DNA of 52,890 nt from Spirochaetaceae bacterium. Lineage in GTDB: Bacteria > Spirochaetota > Spirochaetia > Treponematales > Rectinemataceae. The position numbers and the translations under genes are program-made. The notes below the pieces were generated by a model. The model did no database searches. It had not been told where the DNA came from and saw nothing but the letters and a program-made list of their open reading frames with translations. The stretch's first letter is position 1, and each line of letters begins with the position of its first letter. The stretch is taken from positions 1-52,890 of the forward strand of contig JANXYO010000110.1 in NCBI GenBank assembly GCA_025356015.1. Direction: 5' to 3'. This document shows positions 25,884-34,092 of this stretch, in pieces.

Positions 25884-27311
25884 ATGAATCAAGCACCCTA
25901 CCCCGAGCGCCCGATACTCATCCTCGACGACGACGAGGGCCTGCGCGTCCGCGTCTCCCTCATCCTGGCCGAGGCCGGCATCGGCAACAGCCTGATGACC
26001 GACGACCCCGCCCTTGCGCTCAGGCTCGTCGCCTCGGGCCAGGTCGCCCTCGTCCTCCTCGACCTCTTCCTCCCCCAGGCCGACGGCGAGGCCCTCCTCG
26101 GGAGCTTCACCGCCAGCTCGCCCGAGGTCCCAGTGATCGTCGTGACGGGCGACACCGAGCCGGAACGCATCGTCCGCTGCATGCGGGCGGGGGCGATCGA
26201 CTACATCGTGAAGCCGGTGGACAAGGGCCGCCTCCTCGTCTCGGTGTGGAATGGCCTCGCCACGGTCGAGCTCCGGCGCGAGCTCGAGGGATTCCGCGAG
26301 CGGGTCCTCGAGGGCAGGCTCGAGCACCCCGAGACCTTCGCCGAGATCGTGACGGCCGACCAGCGGATGCTCGACCTCTTCAGGTACATCGAGTCGATCG
26401 CGCCGTCGCGCAACAGCGTCCTGGTCCTGGGTGAGACCGGCACCGGCAAGGAGCTCTTCGCCCGGGCAGTCCACGCGGCGAGCGGGAGGAGCGGCTCCTT
26501 CGTGGCGGTGAACGCGGCGGGCCTGGACGACGGCTTGTTCAGCGACGCCCTCTTCGGGCACCGCAAGGGCGCCTACACCGGAGCGGACGCGGCCCGTGCG
26601 GGTCTTGTCCGCGAGGCCGCGGGCGGCACCCTCTTCCTTGACGAGATAGGCGACCTCGATCAGCGCTCACAGGTCAAGCTGCTCAGGCTCCTCCAGGACG
26701 GGGAATACTACCCATCAGGCTCCGATGCGCCCATGCGCTCCGAGGCGAGGGTGGTGGCCGCCACGTCCAGGGACTTGCGGGAGGCGGTGAAGACGGGCGG
26801 TTTCCGGAGCGACCTCTATTTCCGCCTCCAGACCCACCCCATAAGGATCCCCCCCTTGCGTGACAGGAGAAGGGACATTCCCCTCCTCGTCCGCCATTTC
26901 GTCGTCCAATCCGCGGAGAGCCTCGGATCGACGCCGCCTGCGGTCACGGAGGAGCTTCTCTCTGCCCTCTCAGGCCATGACTTCCCGGGCAATGTCCGCG
27001 AGCTCGAGGCCCTCATGAACGACGCCGTCGCCAAGGCGAGGAACGGGGAGCTCGATGTCTCGGCGATCCGCGAACGTCTCTCGAGCGAGGGTGAGGGTGC
27101 AGCGATGCCCGGCCTCGCCCCGGCTGAAGCCTGCGGTGGGCTGCCGATATCGCTCTGCGGTGAGAACTTTCCGACCCTTAGGGAGGCCGAGAACGCCCTC
27201 GTCGCCCTGGCCCTCGAGAGGGCCACCGGAAACATGAGCCTCGCCGCCGGCATGCTCGGCATCAGCCGCCAGACCCTCTACAAGAAGGTCGCCGACATGG
27301 AGAAGACGTAA
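25884..27311 (+). CDS. Orphan sigma-54-dependent response regulator
   Basis: This NtrC-family activator of 475 aa has no kinase gene beside it. The receiver has Asp60 (VLLDLFLP) and Lys110 (IVKPVD). The AAA+ domain has Walker A GETGTGKE at 183-190, sigma-54 loop GAYTGA at 229-234 (Phe to Tyr, a change known to be tolerated in PspF) and Walker B GTLFLDEIGD. The C-terminal helix-turn-helix reads GNMSLAAGMLGISRQTLYKKV. I start at ATG 25884; the frame opens at 25830 but those residues look non-coding. A sigma-54 promoter lies downstream at 27969, before cheW, so this protein may activate that chemotaxis unit. Confidence 0.92.
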   Translation: MNQAPYPERPILILDDDEGLRVRVSLILAEAGIGNSLMTDDPALALRLVASGQVALVLLDLFLPQADGEALLGSFTASSPEVPVIVVTGDTEPERIVRCMRAGAIDYIVKPVDKGRLLVSVWNGLATVELRRELEGFRERVLEGRLEHPETFAEIVTADQRMLDLFRYIESIAPSRNSVLVLGETGTGKELFARAVHAASGRSGSFVAVNAAGLDDGLFSDALFGHRKGAYTGADAARAGLVREAAGGTLFLDEIGDLDQRSQVKLLRLLQDGEYYPSGSDAPMRSEARVVAATSRDLREAVKTGGFRSDLYFRLQTHPIRIPPLRDRRRDIPLLVRHFVVQSAESLGSTPPAVTEELLSALSGHDFPGNVRELEALMNDAVAKARNGELDVSAIRERLSSEGEGAAMPGLAPAEACGGLPISLCGENFPTLREAENALVALALERATGNMSLAAGMLGISRQTLYKKVADMEKT

Positions 27312-27340
27312 GAATACCTGACACACCAGGCCCTCGCGCC

Positions 27341-27355
27341 GTCCAGTAACTGGAC
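27341..27355. repeat. Palindrome GTCCAGTAACTGGAC at left edge of the chemotaxis remnant
   Basis: A perfect 7-bp inverted repeat around one base, preceded by CCTGACACACC (27318-27328) and followed by CTTCCTGAACC. The same words (GTCCAGT, CTGACACC, TTCCTG) recur in the large hairpin at 27791-27843, so the two sites bracket the gene remnants. They resemble insertion-sequence ends, but no transposase is present. Confidence 0.45.
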
Positions 27356-27372
27356 TCGCAACTTCCTGAACC

Positions 27373-27551
27373 AGGATCGAGGATCGGGACCGCCTCGCCA
27401 TGATCCTCGCTACGATACAGCAGGCCTCGCAGAACGTGACCTCGGGAAGCGAGCAGCTCAGCTCGACAGCCCAGGCCCTCTCCCAGCCACGGTCCAGGCG
27501 ATGAGGAACATCGCGTCGAGCATCAACATCATCGAGGAGATAGCTCGCCCG
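27373..27551 (+). pseudogene. Chemoreceptor (MCP) remnant
   Basis: One frame gives LAMILATIQQASQNV followed by TSGSEQLSSTAQALSQ, the HAMP-proximal start of an MCP signalling domain. The frame then shifts by two bases near 27488 and continues TVQAMRNIASSINIIEEIAR, which in intact receptors directly precedes the QTNLLALNAAIEAARAGE hairpin tip. The roughly 50 residues between these blocks and everything after IAR are missing. No start or membrane domain remains. It is a clear degenerate copy, adjacent to a CheW remnant and an intact cheW. Confidence 0.8.
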
Positions 27552-27619
27552 GGGAAGCATGCGAAGCCAGCAATCGCCAGGAGAGGCTCGCTGGCCCCCG
27601 CCCGCATCACCCACTCCAG

Positions 27620-27772
27620 GCCATCATCGACCTCGATCCGGGCTCGATCCAGAAGGGTGGACTCCTCTCGCAGTACCGCGGCACGGGAGCCCTGGCCGGC
27701 GTGGCCCAGCACGAAGGGGAATTCGTGGCTGTCCTCGATCCGGCCTTCATTCTCGCAAGCATGGCGGCCTAA
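27620..27772 (+). pseudogene. CheW C-terminal remnant
   Basis: The frame reads AIIDLDPGSIQKGGLLSQYR, then GEFVAVLDPAFILASMAA and a stop at 27770-27772. This aligns with the intact CheW's AVIEIEPSSIQRGDTLTRYG, KFVAVLDPAFIFSSVSA. About the first 100 residues of CheW are absent and the region upstream is unrelated. With the MCP remnant it shows that a second mcp-cheW pair once stood here and was fused or deleted. Confidence 0.82.
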
Positions 27773-27790
27773 GGGAACTTGCGGAAACAG

Positions 27791-27843
27791 GGTGTCAAGG
27801 AACTGGACAGGCTTGAGAAGCCAATGTCCAGTTTCCTGACACC
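27791..27843. repeat. Large nested hairpin, IS-end-like
   Basis: GGTGTCAAGGAACTGGACA (27791-27809) faces TGTCCAGTTTCCTGACACC (27825-27843): 17 of 19 positions pair. The loop holds a second stem GGCTT-gag-AAGCC. No T-run follows, so a simple terminator is unlikely. The TGTC...GACA ends resemble insertion-sequence or MITE termini. It directly follows the CheW remnant. Confidence 0.6.
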
Positions 27844-27915
27844 CGATGCGGCTGCTTTAGGATAGGCCCAGAAGCAGGGGATCTGGCCTCCCATCGGCAT
27901 CGGTGATAATTGGTT

Positions 27916-27928
27916 TTCATAAAATGAA
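27916..27928. promoter_or_regulatory. Possible enhancer site TTCATAAAATGAA
   Basis: TTCAT-aaa-ATGAA is an inverted repeat in the only strongly A/T-rich patch of this gap, about 40 bp upstream of the sigma-54 promoter. Sigma-54 activators bind such dyads, usually somewhat further upstream. It is a weak candidate site for the orphan activator encoded at 25884-27311. Confidence 0.25.
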
Positions 27929-27968
27929 TTAACAAATCAGAATCTTCTACTCCGACATTCCGGATCCT

Positions 27969-27984
27969 TGGCACGCAGCCTGCT
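27969..27984 (+). promoter_or_regulatory. Sigma-54 promoter upstream of cheW
   Basis: The sequence TGGCACGCAGCCTGCT has a perfect -24 element TGGCAC (27969-27974) and a -12 element CTGCT, with the invariant GG and GC exactly ten bases apart. Transcription would start near 27995, about 60 bases before the cheW ATG. It lies downstream of an orphan sigma-54 activator gene, which strengthens the call. Confidence 0.7.
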
Positions 27985-28055
27985 TAAGACTGTATACGGG
28001 CAAGAGCGGTCTTCGAAGGAAGCCTCCCTGCCCGCGAGTCATTCGGAGGGAAGCC

Positions 28056-28508
28056 ATGATGGAAACCAGCGACAACCAATACCTGAAATTCACCCTTGCC
28101 GAGGCCTGCTATGCCATACCCGTCAGCTCAGTGCACGAGGTGCTCGAGACGGCCTCCATCACGAGACTGCCACGTTCCCAGAAATATGTCATGGGCGTGG
28201 TGAACCTGAGGGGCGCGGTCCTGCCCGTCATCGACCTCCGCATCTGGCTCGAGCTGCCCTTCTGTTGGGCAGACACCAAACCGAGCCTCATCATCCTGAC
28301 GAGCAGCCTGCGAAACGAGACTGTCCTCATCGGCGCCCTCGTGGATTCTGTCGAGGCCGTCATAGAGATCGAGCCATCCTCGATCCAGAGGGGCGATACG
28401 CTCACGCGCTACGGGGAACTCCGCTCCCTGCAGGGCATGGGCCGATGCGACGAGAAGTTTGTGGCGGTGCTTGATCCCGCCTTTATCTTCTCGAGCGTCA
28501 GCGCATGA
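28056..28508 (+). CDS. cheW: CheW chemotaxis scaffold protein
   Basis: CheW links chemoreceptors to the kinase CheA at the cell pole. The 150-residue protein has the CheW fold sequence throughout: QYLKFTLAEACYAIPVSSVHEVLE, LPRSQKYVMGVVNLRGAVLPVIDLR (with the conserved NLRG), ALVDSVEAVIEIEPSSIQ and KFVAVLDPAFIFSS. ATG 28056 has GGAGGGAAG upstream, and a second Met follows at once. It overlaps the next small gene's open frame by four bases. A sigma-54 promoter at 27969 should drive it. No cheA or receptor gene is intact nearby. Confidence 0.93.
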   Translation: MMETSDNQYLKFTLAEACYAIPVSSVHEVLETASITRLPRSQKYVMGVVNLRGAVLPVIDLRIWLELPFCWADTKPSLIILTSSLRNETVLIGALVDSVEAVIEIEPSSIQRGDTLTRYGELRSLQGMGRCDEKFVAVLDPAFIFSSVSA

Positions 28509-28519
28509 AGGAGGAAAGC

Positions 28520-28792
28520 ATGGAAAACGAAATGCCAGTGTTCACCGAATTCCTTCGCCTTGGCCGGGAGAAGGGTCTCGACGAGGCCCTCCTCAGGCAG
28601 GTGCTGAAGGACTTCCTCGAGGCGACCGCCGAGACCAGCAGGGAATACGTGCTGCGGCGCCACAGGGAGCTCCAGGCCGGGTGCCTCAAGAACCAGGACA
28701 TCTTTCCCATCATCAAGGCTGAGCTCGAGCGCAGGAGGTTCGCGGCCCCGCCGCATTCCGAGCGGCAGATCCGAAGGATGATCTACGGCTAG
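28520..28792 (+). CDS. Small hypothetical protein cotranscribed with cheW
   Basis: I do not recognise this 90-residue protein. It is mostly helical and charged, opening MENEMPVFTEFLRLGREKGL, then EALLRQVLKDFLEATAETSREYVLRRHREL, and ending in a basic HSERQIRRMIYG. There is no signal peptide or membrane helix. I start at ATG 28520 because AAGGAGG (28508-28514) sits five bases upstream; an earlier ATG at 28505 overlaps the cheW stop but has no such site. Tight linkage to cheW suggests a chemotaxis accessory role, which is inference only. Confidence 0.7.
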   Translation: MENEMPVFTEFLRLGREKGLDEALLRQVLKDFLEATAETSREYVLRRHRELQAGCLKNQDIFPIIKAELERRRFAAPPHSERQIRRMIYG

Positions 28793-28840
28793 CTGCCGCG
28801 GGGCCGCCGCGGAGCCTGCAGCGTGGGGCCGCCCCGAGCT

Positions 28841-30904
28841 TTAGGCCCTGGCCTCCTCCACTGCCTTGGCGAAAAGCGCCGACCAGGCCGAGCCCTCCTT
28901 CCAGAAACAGGGCGGCTCGCCGAGGGGCGCCTCGATCAAGACCTCGGCCGGCCCCGCACTGCCGTAGCGCCGACCCGACCAGGCATGGACCCAGGCAGCC
29001 CCGGGCAGATGGACTGTCCGCGACAAAGCGCCTTCTCGCACCACGGGCGCGACAAGCATCTCCCCGCCCAGAAGGTACTCGTCCTTGACCGTCCAAGATG
29101 CCTCGTCCTCCTCGTGGCCGAGAAAGAGGGGCCGCATCACCGGCAGGCCTGTCCTCGAGTTTTCGGCGATCGCCGCCTTCAGGTAGGGCGCGAGGGCGAC
29201 ATGGAAGCGGACCATGCGGGCGAGGTGCCCAAGGGTCTCGGCATCGCTGTCAAACTGCCAGTTGTCCCTCGGCCTGTTTCCCTCGTGGCTCCTCATGAGG
29301 GGGCTCAAGGCGGCCTGCTCGGCCCAGCGCATGAAGAGCTCCTTCGTGCGCTTCATCCCGTACAGGGTCGTGTAACCGCCGATGTCACTGTGGCTCAGGC
29401 CGTGGCCGCTCAGGCCCAGGGAGAGGGCAGCGGTGATCACCGAGGGCAGGCCGTCGTCCTCCGACCAGTCCACGTTCTGGTCACCCGCCCACATCATGGG
29501 GCACCAGGCCTGGCTGCCCGCCCCTCCCGCGCGCATGAAATACAGGGCCTCTGAGGCCCTCCCCGACTCGTCGACCGCCTCGCGGTTGCACCGGGCCCAG
29601 GTGGCCGGCCAGGCATTGTGCGCGATCTCGGCGCTCGTCCCGTCGAAGAGGACTGCGTCCGTTGGCAGGTACTCTCCGAAGTCGGCCATCCAGCCCGAGA
29701 GCCCGAAGTCGAGGAGCTCCCTTCGGATAACGCCCTTGTACCACTCGAAGGCCTCGGGATTCGTGAAGTCCACGATCCCCGCCTCGAACTCGCCGAAATC
29801 TACCAGGTAGTTCCCGCCTGCCTTGTTCCTGGCCAGGAAGCCCTGCCCTGCCGCCTCATTGAAGAGGCTCATGCCAGCTCCTACATAGGGATTGATATAG
29901 CCGAGGAACCTCACGCCCTCGAGCGCGAGGGCGCGGATCGCCTTGTCGAGGCCGGGATACCTTTCCCTGTCCCAGACCCAGTTCCAGCGAAGACGCTGGC
30001 CGAAGCTCGTGTGGTTGACCCCCTCCCAGTCCTGGGCCCAGATCCCGGCGACCGCCACCCCCGCGGCCCGAGCCGTCTCAAGCTTCTCGAGGCAGGTCTC
30101 GGTCCCGCCCTGGATTCCCAGGATGATCCCCTCGTGGCACCACTCCGGCAGCTCTCCCTGATGGCCGAAATAAGCCGCCAGGTTGCCGACGAGACCGGCC
30201 ATCGTGTCAGCCCAGCCAATGACCAGCTCACGCGGCAGGGCCCAGGCGGAGAGCTCGTGGCGCTCAGGGGAGCGGAAGTCGAAGCAGGCATAGGCGCTCG
30301 TGTCGAGGTGGTACCAGAGCCTCCTCGAGGAGACAAAACTCGGCTGGGGGAAGAAGGTCCACCAGTAGTCGCCCCCGGCCTTGCCCTCGACGTCGGCCTG
30401 CCAGGTCACCAGGCTCGACTTGTTCCTGCCCACGCCCTGCTCGCTCGTCCAGAGCGGGAACTGCCGCCCCCTGAGCTCGAGGTGGGAGAACTGCTCCCCG
30501 CAGCCATAGACCCTTTCACCCTCCTCGGCGGCGATGGCGATTCGCCAGCGGTTGGCCTTGGCCGCCTCCTCGCCCAGGGCGGCGAGGCGTATGACGAGCC
30601 TGCCGTCCTCGATCCCGAACCGGGCCGAGACCGAGTAGGCCCCCGATCGGGAGAACCTGAGCTCGGCGAGCACGAGGCCCTCTCCGTCCAGGGACTTCCG
30701 CAGCTCGCCCAGCTCGTAGTCCCTCAGGGCCACCAGCTCGCCAAGCCGTTCCGAGATTTCGAAGTTGCCGCGGTACATCTCGAAGCGGCCCTCGCCCAGG
30801 CCGGCGCTCAGGAAGGCTTCTCCCCTGCTGTGGCGAATCACCACCTTGCCGGCGACCTCGATCTCGAAACCGCCTGAGAGCTCGCGCAGGATAAACTTGT
30901 CCAC
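28841..30904 (-). CDS. yihQ: GH31 sulfoquinovosidase (YihQ-like)
   Basis: This 687-residue family-31 glycosidase closely matches E. coli YihQ, which cleaves sulfoquinovosides (such as sulfoquinovosyl glycerol from plant sulfolipid) to sulfoquinovose. Catalytic nucleophile Asp408 (GWMADFGEYLPTD) and acid/base Asp475 (MMWAGDQNVDW) are present. The residues that recognise the sulfonate in YihQ are also here: Gln291 (AQDW), Arg304 and Trp307 (GQRLRW), and Tyr511 (IGGYTTL). Each is offset by exactly three from YihQ numbering as I recall it (D405, D472, Q288, R301, W304, Y508). There is no signal peptide, so it is cytoplasmic. The start is GTG 30904, seven bases after the permease stop, last in a MalEFG-type operon. 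Confidence 0.88.
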   Translation of the reverse strand: MDKFILRELSGGFEIEVAGKVVIRHSRGEAFLSAGLGEGRFEMYRGNFEISERLGELVALRDYELGELRKSLDGEGLVLAELRFSRSGAYSVSARFGIEDGRLVIRLAALGEEAAKANRWRIAIAAEEGERVYGCGEQFSHLELRGRQFPLWTSEQGVGRNKSSLVTWQADVEGKAGGDYWWTFFPQPSFVSSRRLWYHLDTSAYACFDFRSPERHELSAWALPRELVIGWADTMAGLVGNLAAYFGHQGELPEWCHEGIILGIQGGTETCLEKLETARAAGVAVAGIWAQDWEGVNHTSFGQRLRWNWVWDRERYPGLDKAIRALALEGVRFLGYINPYVGAGMSLFNEAAGQGFLARNKAGGNYLVDFGEFEAGIVDFTNPEAFEWYKGVIRRELLDFGLSGWMADFGEYLPTDAVLFDGTSAEIAHNAWPATWARCNREAVDESGRASEALYFMRAGGAGSQAWCPMMWAGDQNVDWSEDDGLPSVITAALSLGLSGHGLSHSDIGGYTTLYGMKRTKELFMRWAEQAALSPLMRSHEGNRPRDNWQFDSDAETLGHLARMVRFHVALAPYLKAAIAENSRTGLPVMRPLFLGHEEDEASWTVKDEYLLGGEMLVAPVVREGALSRTVHLPGAAWVHAWSGRRYGSAGPAEVLIEAPLGEPPCFWKEGSAWSALFAKAVEEARA

Positions 30905-30911
30905 CGTGGTC

Positions 30912-31754
30912 CTAGCCTTTCACGCCGCCAGCCGAGATGCCCCGGACCAGGAAGCGCTGCATCGTGACCGTGAAGACAAAGACCGGCACGAGCATGAGGG
31001 TGCCGGCCGCGCAGGCCTGGCCCCAGGTGAGGGTCTCGCCCCCGATCAGGCCGTTGATCGCGATGGGGGCCGTCTTGGCGTTGACGCCCGTCAATATCAG
31101 GGCGTAGAGGAATTCGTTCCAGCAGTTGATGAAGGCGAAGACGGCGCTCACGACGAGGCCTGGCGCGGCGAGGGGGAGGAAGACGCGCCAGAAGACGCCG
31201 AAGGGCGAGCAGCCGTCGACTCGCGCCGCTTCCTCGTAGCTCTTGTCTATCGCCGCGAAGAAGGGCAGGAGCATCCAGATGACATAGGGTATGTTGAAGC
31301 TCGAGTACGCGAGGGTGAGGCCGAAGACGGTGTCGCGGATGTGCGCCATCTTGAACATCAGGTAGAGGGCGATGACCAGGGAGATCTGGGGCAGCATGCG
31401 GAACACGAGGAAGCCGTAGGCCAGCGCGTCCCTCCCCTTGAAATGGTAGCGGGACACCCCGTAGGAGGCCATGGCCCCGGCCAGGACCGAGACAAAGGTG
31501 GCCAGGAGGCCGATGAGGATCGAGTTCTTCATGCCGAGGAGGAAGCCCGGGTTCCTGAGGACGAGCTCGTAGCTCCGCAGGGAGAGCTGGGACAGCTCGA
31601 AGGGCCTGCCGCTCAGGATGACGATATCCTTGCGAAAACCGTTAAGGAGGGTTATGCCGATCGGGTATAGCTCTATCGCGAGGACCATGAAGGCCCCGAT
31701 CGCTATCAGGACCGTCGTGAAGGCCTTCCTGCGTTTCTTGCCAATCGCGTTCAT
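30912..31754 (-). CDS. Carbohydrate ABC transporter permease, MalG type
   Basis: This inner-membrane permease has 280 aa and about six helices. The cytoplasmic EAA coupling loop reads EEAARVDGCSPFGVFWRVFLPLAAPGL. ATG 31754 overlaps the MalF-type stop by four bases (ATGA); the open frame continuing to 32147 is read-through. It sits between the other permease and the YihQ-like enzyme, so the importer probably carries sulfoquinovose or its glycosides, as SmoEFG does in Agrobacterium. No ATPase gene is in the cassette, so a shared MsmK/UgpC-type ATPase encoded elsewhere is expected. Confidence 0.92.
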   Translation of the reverse strand: MNAIGKKRRKAFTTVLIAIGAFMVLAIELYPIGITLLNGFRKDIVILSGRPFELSQLSLRSYELVLRNPGFLLGMKNSILIGLLATFVSVLAGAMASYGVSRYHFKGRDALAYGFLVFRMLPQISLVIALYLMFKMAHIRDTVFGLTLAYSSFNIPYVIWMLLPFFAAIDKSYEEAARVDGCSPFGVFWRVFLPLAAPGLVVSAVFAFINCWNEFLYALILTGVNAKTAPIAINGLIGGETLTWGQACAAGTLMLVPVFVFTVTMQRFLVRGISAGGVKG

Positions 31755-32782
31755 CGTCCGCCCGCCTTGCGCTCGAGCTCGTCGAGGCTCATGTTCCTCC
31801 GCACCAGAGTGGTCGCGAAGAGTATGGACAGCACAAGCAGGAAGATCGCCATCGCGCTCGCCATGCCCACCCGCATGTAGGTGAAGCCCTGCCTGTAGGT
31901 GTATAGCGAGAAGAGCAGGGTGGCCGAGCCCGGCCCTCCCTCGGTCATGACGTACACCTCGCTGAACACGCGCAGGGCGTCGATGATGCGAAGGAGCACG
32001 GCCGTGAGGATGGTCGGCACGAGGAGGGGAACGATCACGCTGCGCAGACGCCTCCCGTAAGTGGCGCCATCGATCTCCGCCGCCTCGAGCAGTTCGCTCG
32101 GGACATTCGTGAGGCCGGCGTAGAGGAGCATGAACATGAAGGGCCACATCCTCCAGACATCCTGGGCCACGATCGCGACATAGGCGAAGGTGGGATCGTT
32201 GAGCCAGGTCATCTCGGGGATGCCAAGGGCGATGAGGAGGGCGTTCAAGGGGCCGTAGCGCGGCTGGAGCATGAAGCGCCAGGTCATTCCCGAGACGATC
32301 GGCAGAAAGAAGACCGGCAAGAGGAGGAGGGTCCTGACCACCCGGGCGCCGAAGAATTCGCGATTGAGCAGGAGGGCGGCGCAGAAGCCGAGGAAGAGCT
32401 CAAGGGGGATGGCGATGAAGATGAAGCCAAGCTGGAGCTTGAGGCTGTTCCAGAATTCGGGATCGATCGCCAGGGCAGAGTAGTTGCCCAGACCGACGAA
32501 CCTGGGCTCACCGGCTCCCGAGGAGAGCGGCCAGTTGAAGAAGGATACATAGAGCGAGAAGAGTATGGGGAAGATGAGGACCGCGAAGACGACCAGGAGG
32601 GCCGGGAGGAGGAAGAGCCATGGTGGTGCGTCGTTGAGCCTTTTCCCGAGGCCGGGCCTTGCTCCCCGCGGCCCCGCTATCGCATCGGCCGCGGGCGTCT
32701 GCCTCGCGGCCACCGGGGAACCAAGCCGATCTGTGACAGAAGGATCGCCTTCGATCCCTTTCAAGCCGATTCCCCGGTTCAT
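31751..32782 (-). CDS. Carbohydrate ABC transporter permease, MalF type
   Basis: This permease has 343 aa, with a polar N-terminal tail of about 50 residues before the first helix (PPWLFLLPALLVVFAVLIFP). The EAA loop reads LLEAAEIDGATYGRRLRSVIVPLLVPT, and the C-terminal part VYVMTEGGPGSATLLFSLYTYRQGF is standard for MalF/UgpA relatives. ATG 32782 lies 12 bases after the binding-protein stop. The N-terminal tail is unusually rich in Pro, Ala and Gly; a later in-frame start cannot be excluded. Confidence 0.92.
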   Translation of the reverse strand: MNRGIGLKGIEGDPSVTDRLGSPVAARQTPAADAIAGPRGARPGLGKRLNDAPPWLFLLPALLVVFAVLIFPILFSLYVSFFNWPLSSGAGEPRFVGLGNYSALAIDPEFWNSLKLQLGFIFIAIPLELFLGFCAALLLNREFFGARVVRTLLLLPVFFLPIVSGMTWRFMLQPRYGPLNALLIALGIPEMTWLNDPTFAYVAIVAQDVWRMWPFMFMLLYAGLTNVPSELLEAAEIDGATYGRRLRSVIVPLLVPTILTAVLLRIIDALRVFSEVYVMTEGGPGSATLLFSLYTYRQGFTYMRVGMASAMAIFLLVLSILFATTLVRRNMSLDELERKAGGR

Positions 32783-32794
32783 CGATGCCCGCTT

Positions 32795-34072
32795 CTAGTT
32801 GCCGGCCGCGGCGAGGACGGCGTTGGTTTCCTTGATGATGGCCTTCACAGCGTCTACGCAGGGAGTCTGGCCGGTGATGCCCTGGATCCAGTATTTCTTC
32901 ACGATGTCCTGGATCTGGGGGATCTCCTTGAGCCTGGGCCGGGCGGTGGCGTACTTCATCGACTCGGCGATCGCGGCGAGCCATGGCTTGTTGGCGAACC
33001 TAGGATCGGCGAGGGCGTCGCTTCGCGCGGGGATGGTGTTGGCCTCTACGAGCCTCGACGCGATGTCCTTGGAGGCCCACCAGTAGACGAACTCGGCCGC
33101 TGCGGCCTGCTGCTTGGAGGCGGCGGGGATGGACAGGGCCCAGGTTCCGCGGACGGCCACCGTCTTGGCTGGGCCGGCGGGTGGGGCCGAATAGAGGATC
33201 TTGCCTGCCACGAGTGACTTGTCGGGATCCTCGTAGGCCGAGATCTGGGCCGGCCAGATGAACATCGAGAAGACGCCCTTGGGATCGGCGGCGAAGGCGG
33301 CCTGGCGCTCGACATGGGCCATGGTCTCGGCGCCCTTGGGGGAGATCGCCATCAGCTTCTTGTAGAACTCCATGCCCTCGGTGGCCTTCTTCTCGTCAAG
33401 GACGACCTTGTACTTTCCGCCCTGGTAGTCGATGAAGTGGGTGCCATAGGATTCCCACATGAAGATCGCCTCGCCGTGCACGCCTGCCGGGCCGCCATTG
33501 AAGGGACCGAAGCCAGCCGAAATGCCGCGCTCGTTGAAGAAGGTTCCCATCTCGAGCATCTGCTTGAAGGTCTTGGGCACCCCAAGGTCGTAGTTGTACT
33601 TCGCCTTGAAGTCCTTCCTGTACTGGGGGTTCTCGACGAGGTCCTTGCGGGTCATCCACACATAGAGGTTGCCGTTGATCGGCAGGCCGACGAGCTTGCC
33701 GTCCCACATGCCGACGTCGAGCATGGCCGGGGTCACGGTCTCTTTGCCGACCTTGGGAAATTTCTTGCCCGCGGGCCAGGCTTCGTAGGGGACCATGAGG
33801 TTCGCGAACAGGGGCACGTTGCCCTCATCCATCGCCACGATGTCATAGTCGGTCGAGGTCTTGCTCACCGCGACAGAGGTCTTGGTGAGGACCTGGGGGG
33901 GCTGGAGCATCTCGATGTTGACCTTGATGCCGGTGGCTTTCTCGAATTCGGGCAGCATTGCCTGCAGGGCCTTCGGGTAGGGATCGTCCCAAAGCAGGAC
34001 ATTGATTGTCTGCGCCCCCAGACCCGAGATGGTGATGAACGCAACAAAGGCGATGGCCGCGATCTTCCTCAT
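32795..34072 (-). CDS. Extracellular solute-binding protein, MalE/SmoF type
   Basis: This family-1 solute-binding protein has 425 aa. The signal peptide MRKIAAIAFVAFITISGLGA is cut before QTINVLLWDD. Family features are PEFEKATGIKVNIEML, TDYDIVAMDEGNVPLFA, VGLPINGNLYVWMTRKDL and the C-terminal WALSIPAASKQQAAAAEFVYWWAS. ATG 34072 has AAAGGAGG upstream; the frame to 34123 lies in the promoter region. It is the first gene of the operon ending in the sulfoquinovosidase, so its ligand may be sulfoquinovosyl glycerol or a relative. That is inference from context. Confidence 0.92.
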   Translation of the reverse strand: MRKIAAIAFVAFITISGLGAQTINVLLWDDPYPKALQAMLPEFEKATGIKVNIEMLQPPQVLTKTSVAVSKTSTDYDIVAMDEGNVPLFANLMVPYEAWPAGKKFPKVGKETVTPAMLDVGMWDGKLVGLPINGNLYVWMTRKDLVENPQYRKDFKAKYNYDLGVPKTFKQMLEMGTFFNERGISAGFGPFNGGPAGVHGEAIFMWESYGTHFIDYQGGKYKVVLDEKKATEGMEFYKKLMAISPKGAETMAHVERQAAFAADPKGVFSMFIWPAQISAYEDPDKSLVAGKILYSAPPAGPAKTVAVRGTWALSIPAASKQQAAAAEFVYWWASKDIASRLVEANTIPARSDALADPRFANKPWLAAIAESMKYATARPRLKEIPQIQDIVKKYWIQGITGQTPCVDAVKAIIKETNAVLAAAGN

Positions 34073-34092
34073 AATAGCCTCCTTTGGCTTTT

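Noticed and set aside
28793-28840. Bidirectional terminator between the small cheW-linked gene and the GH31 gene
   Set aside because: CCGCGG words can form short stems, but neither strand has a T-run, so the call would be a guess.
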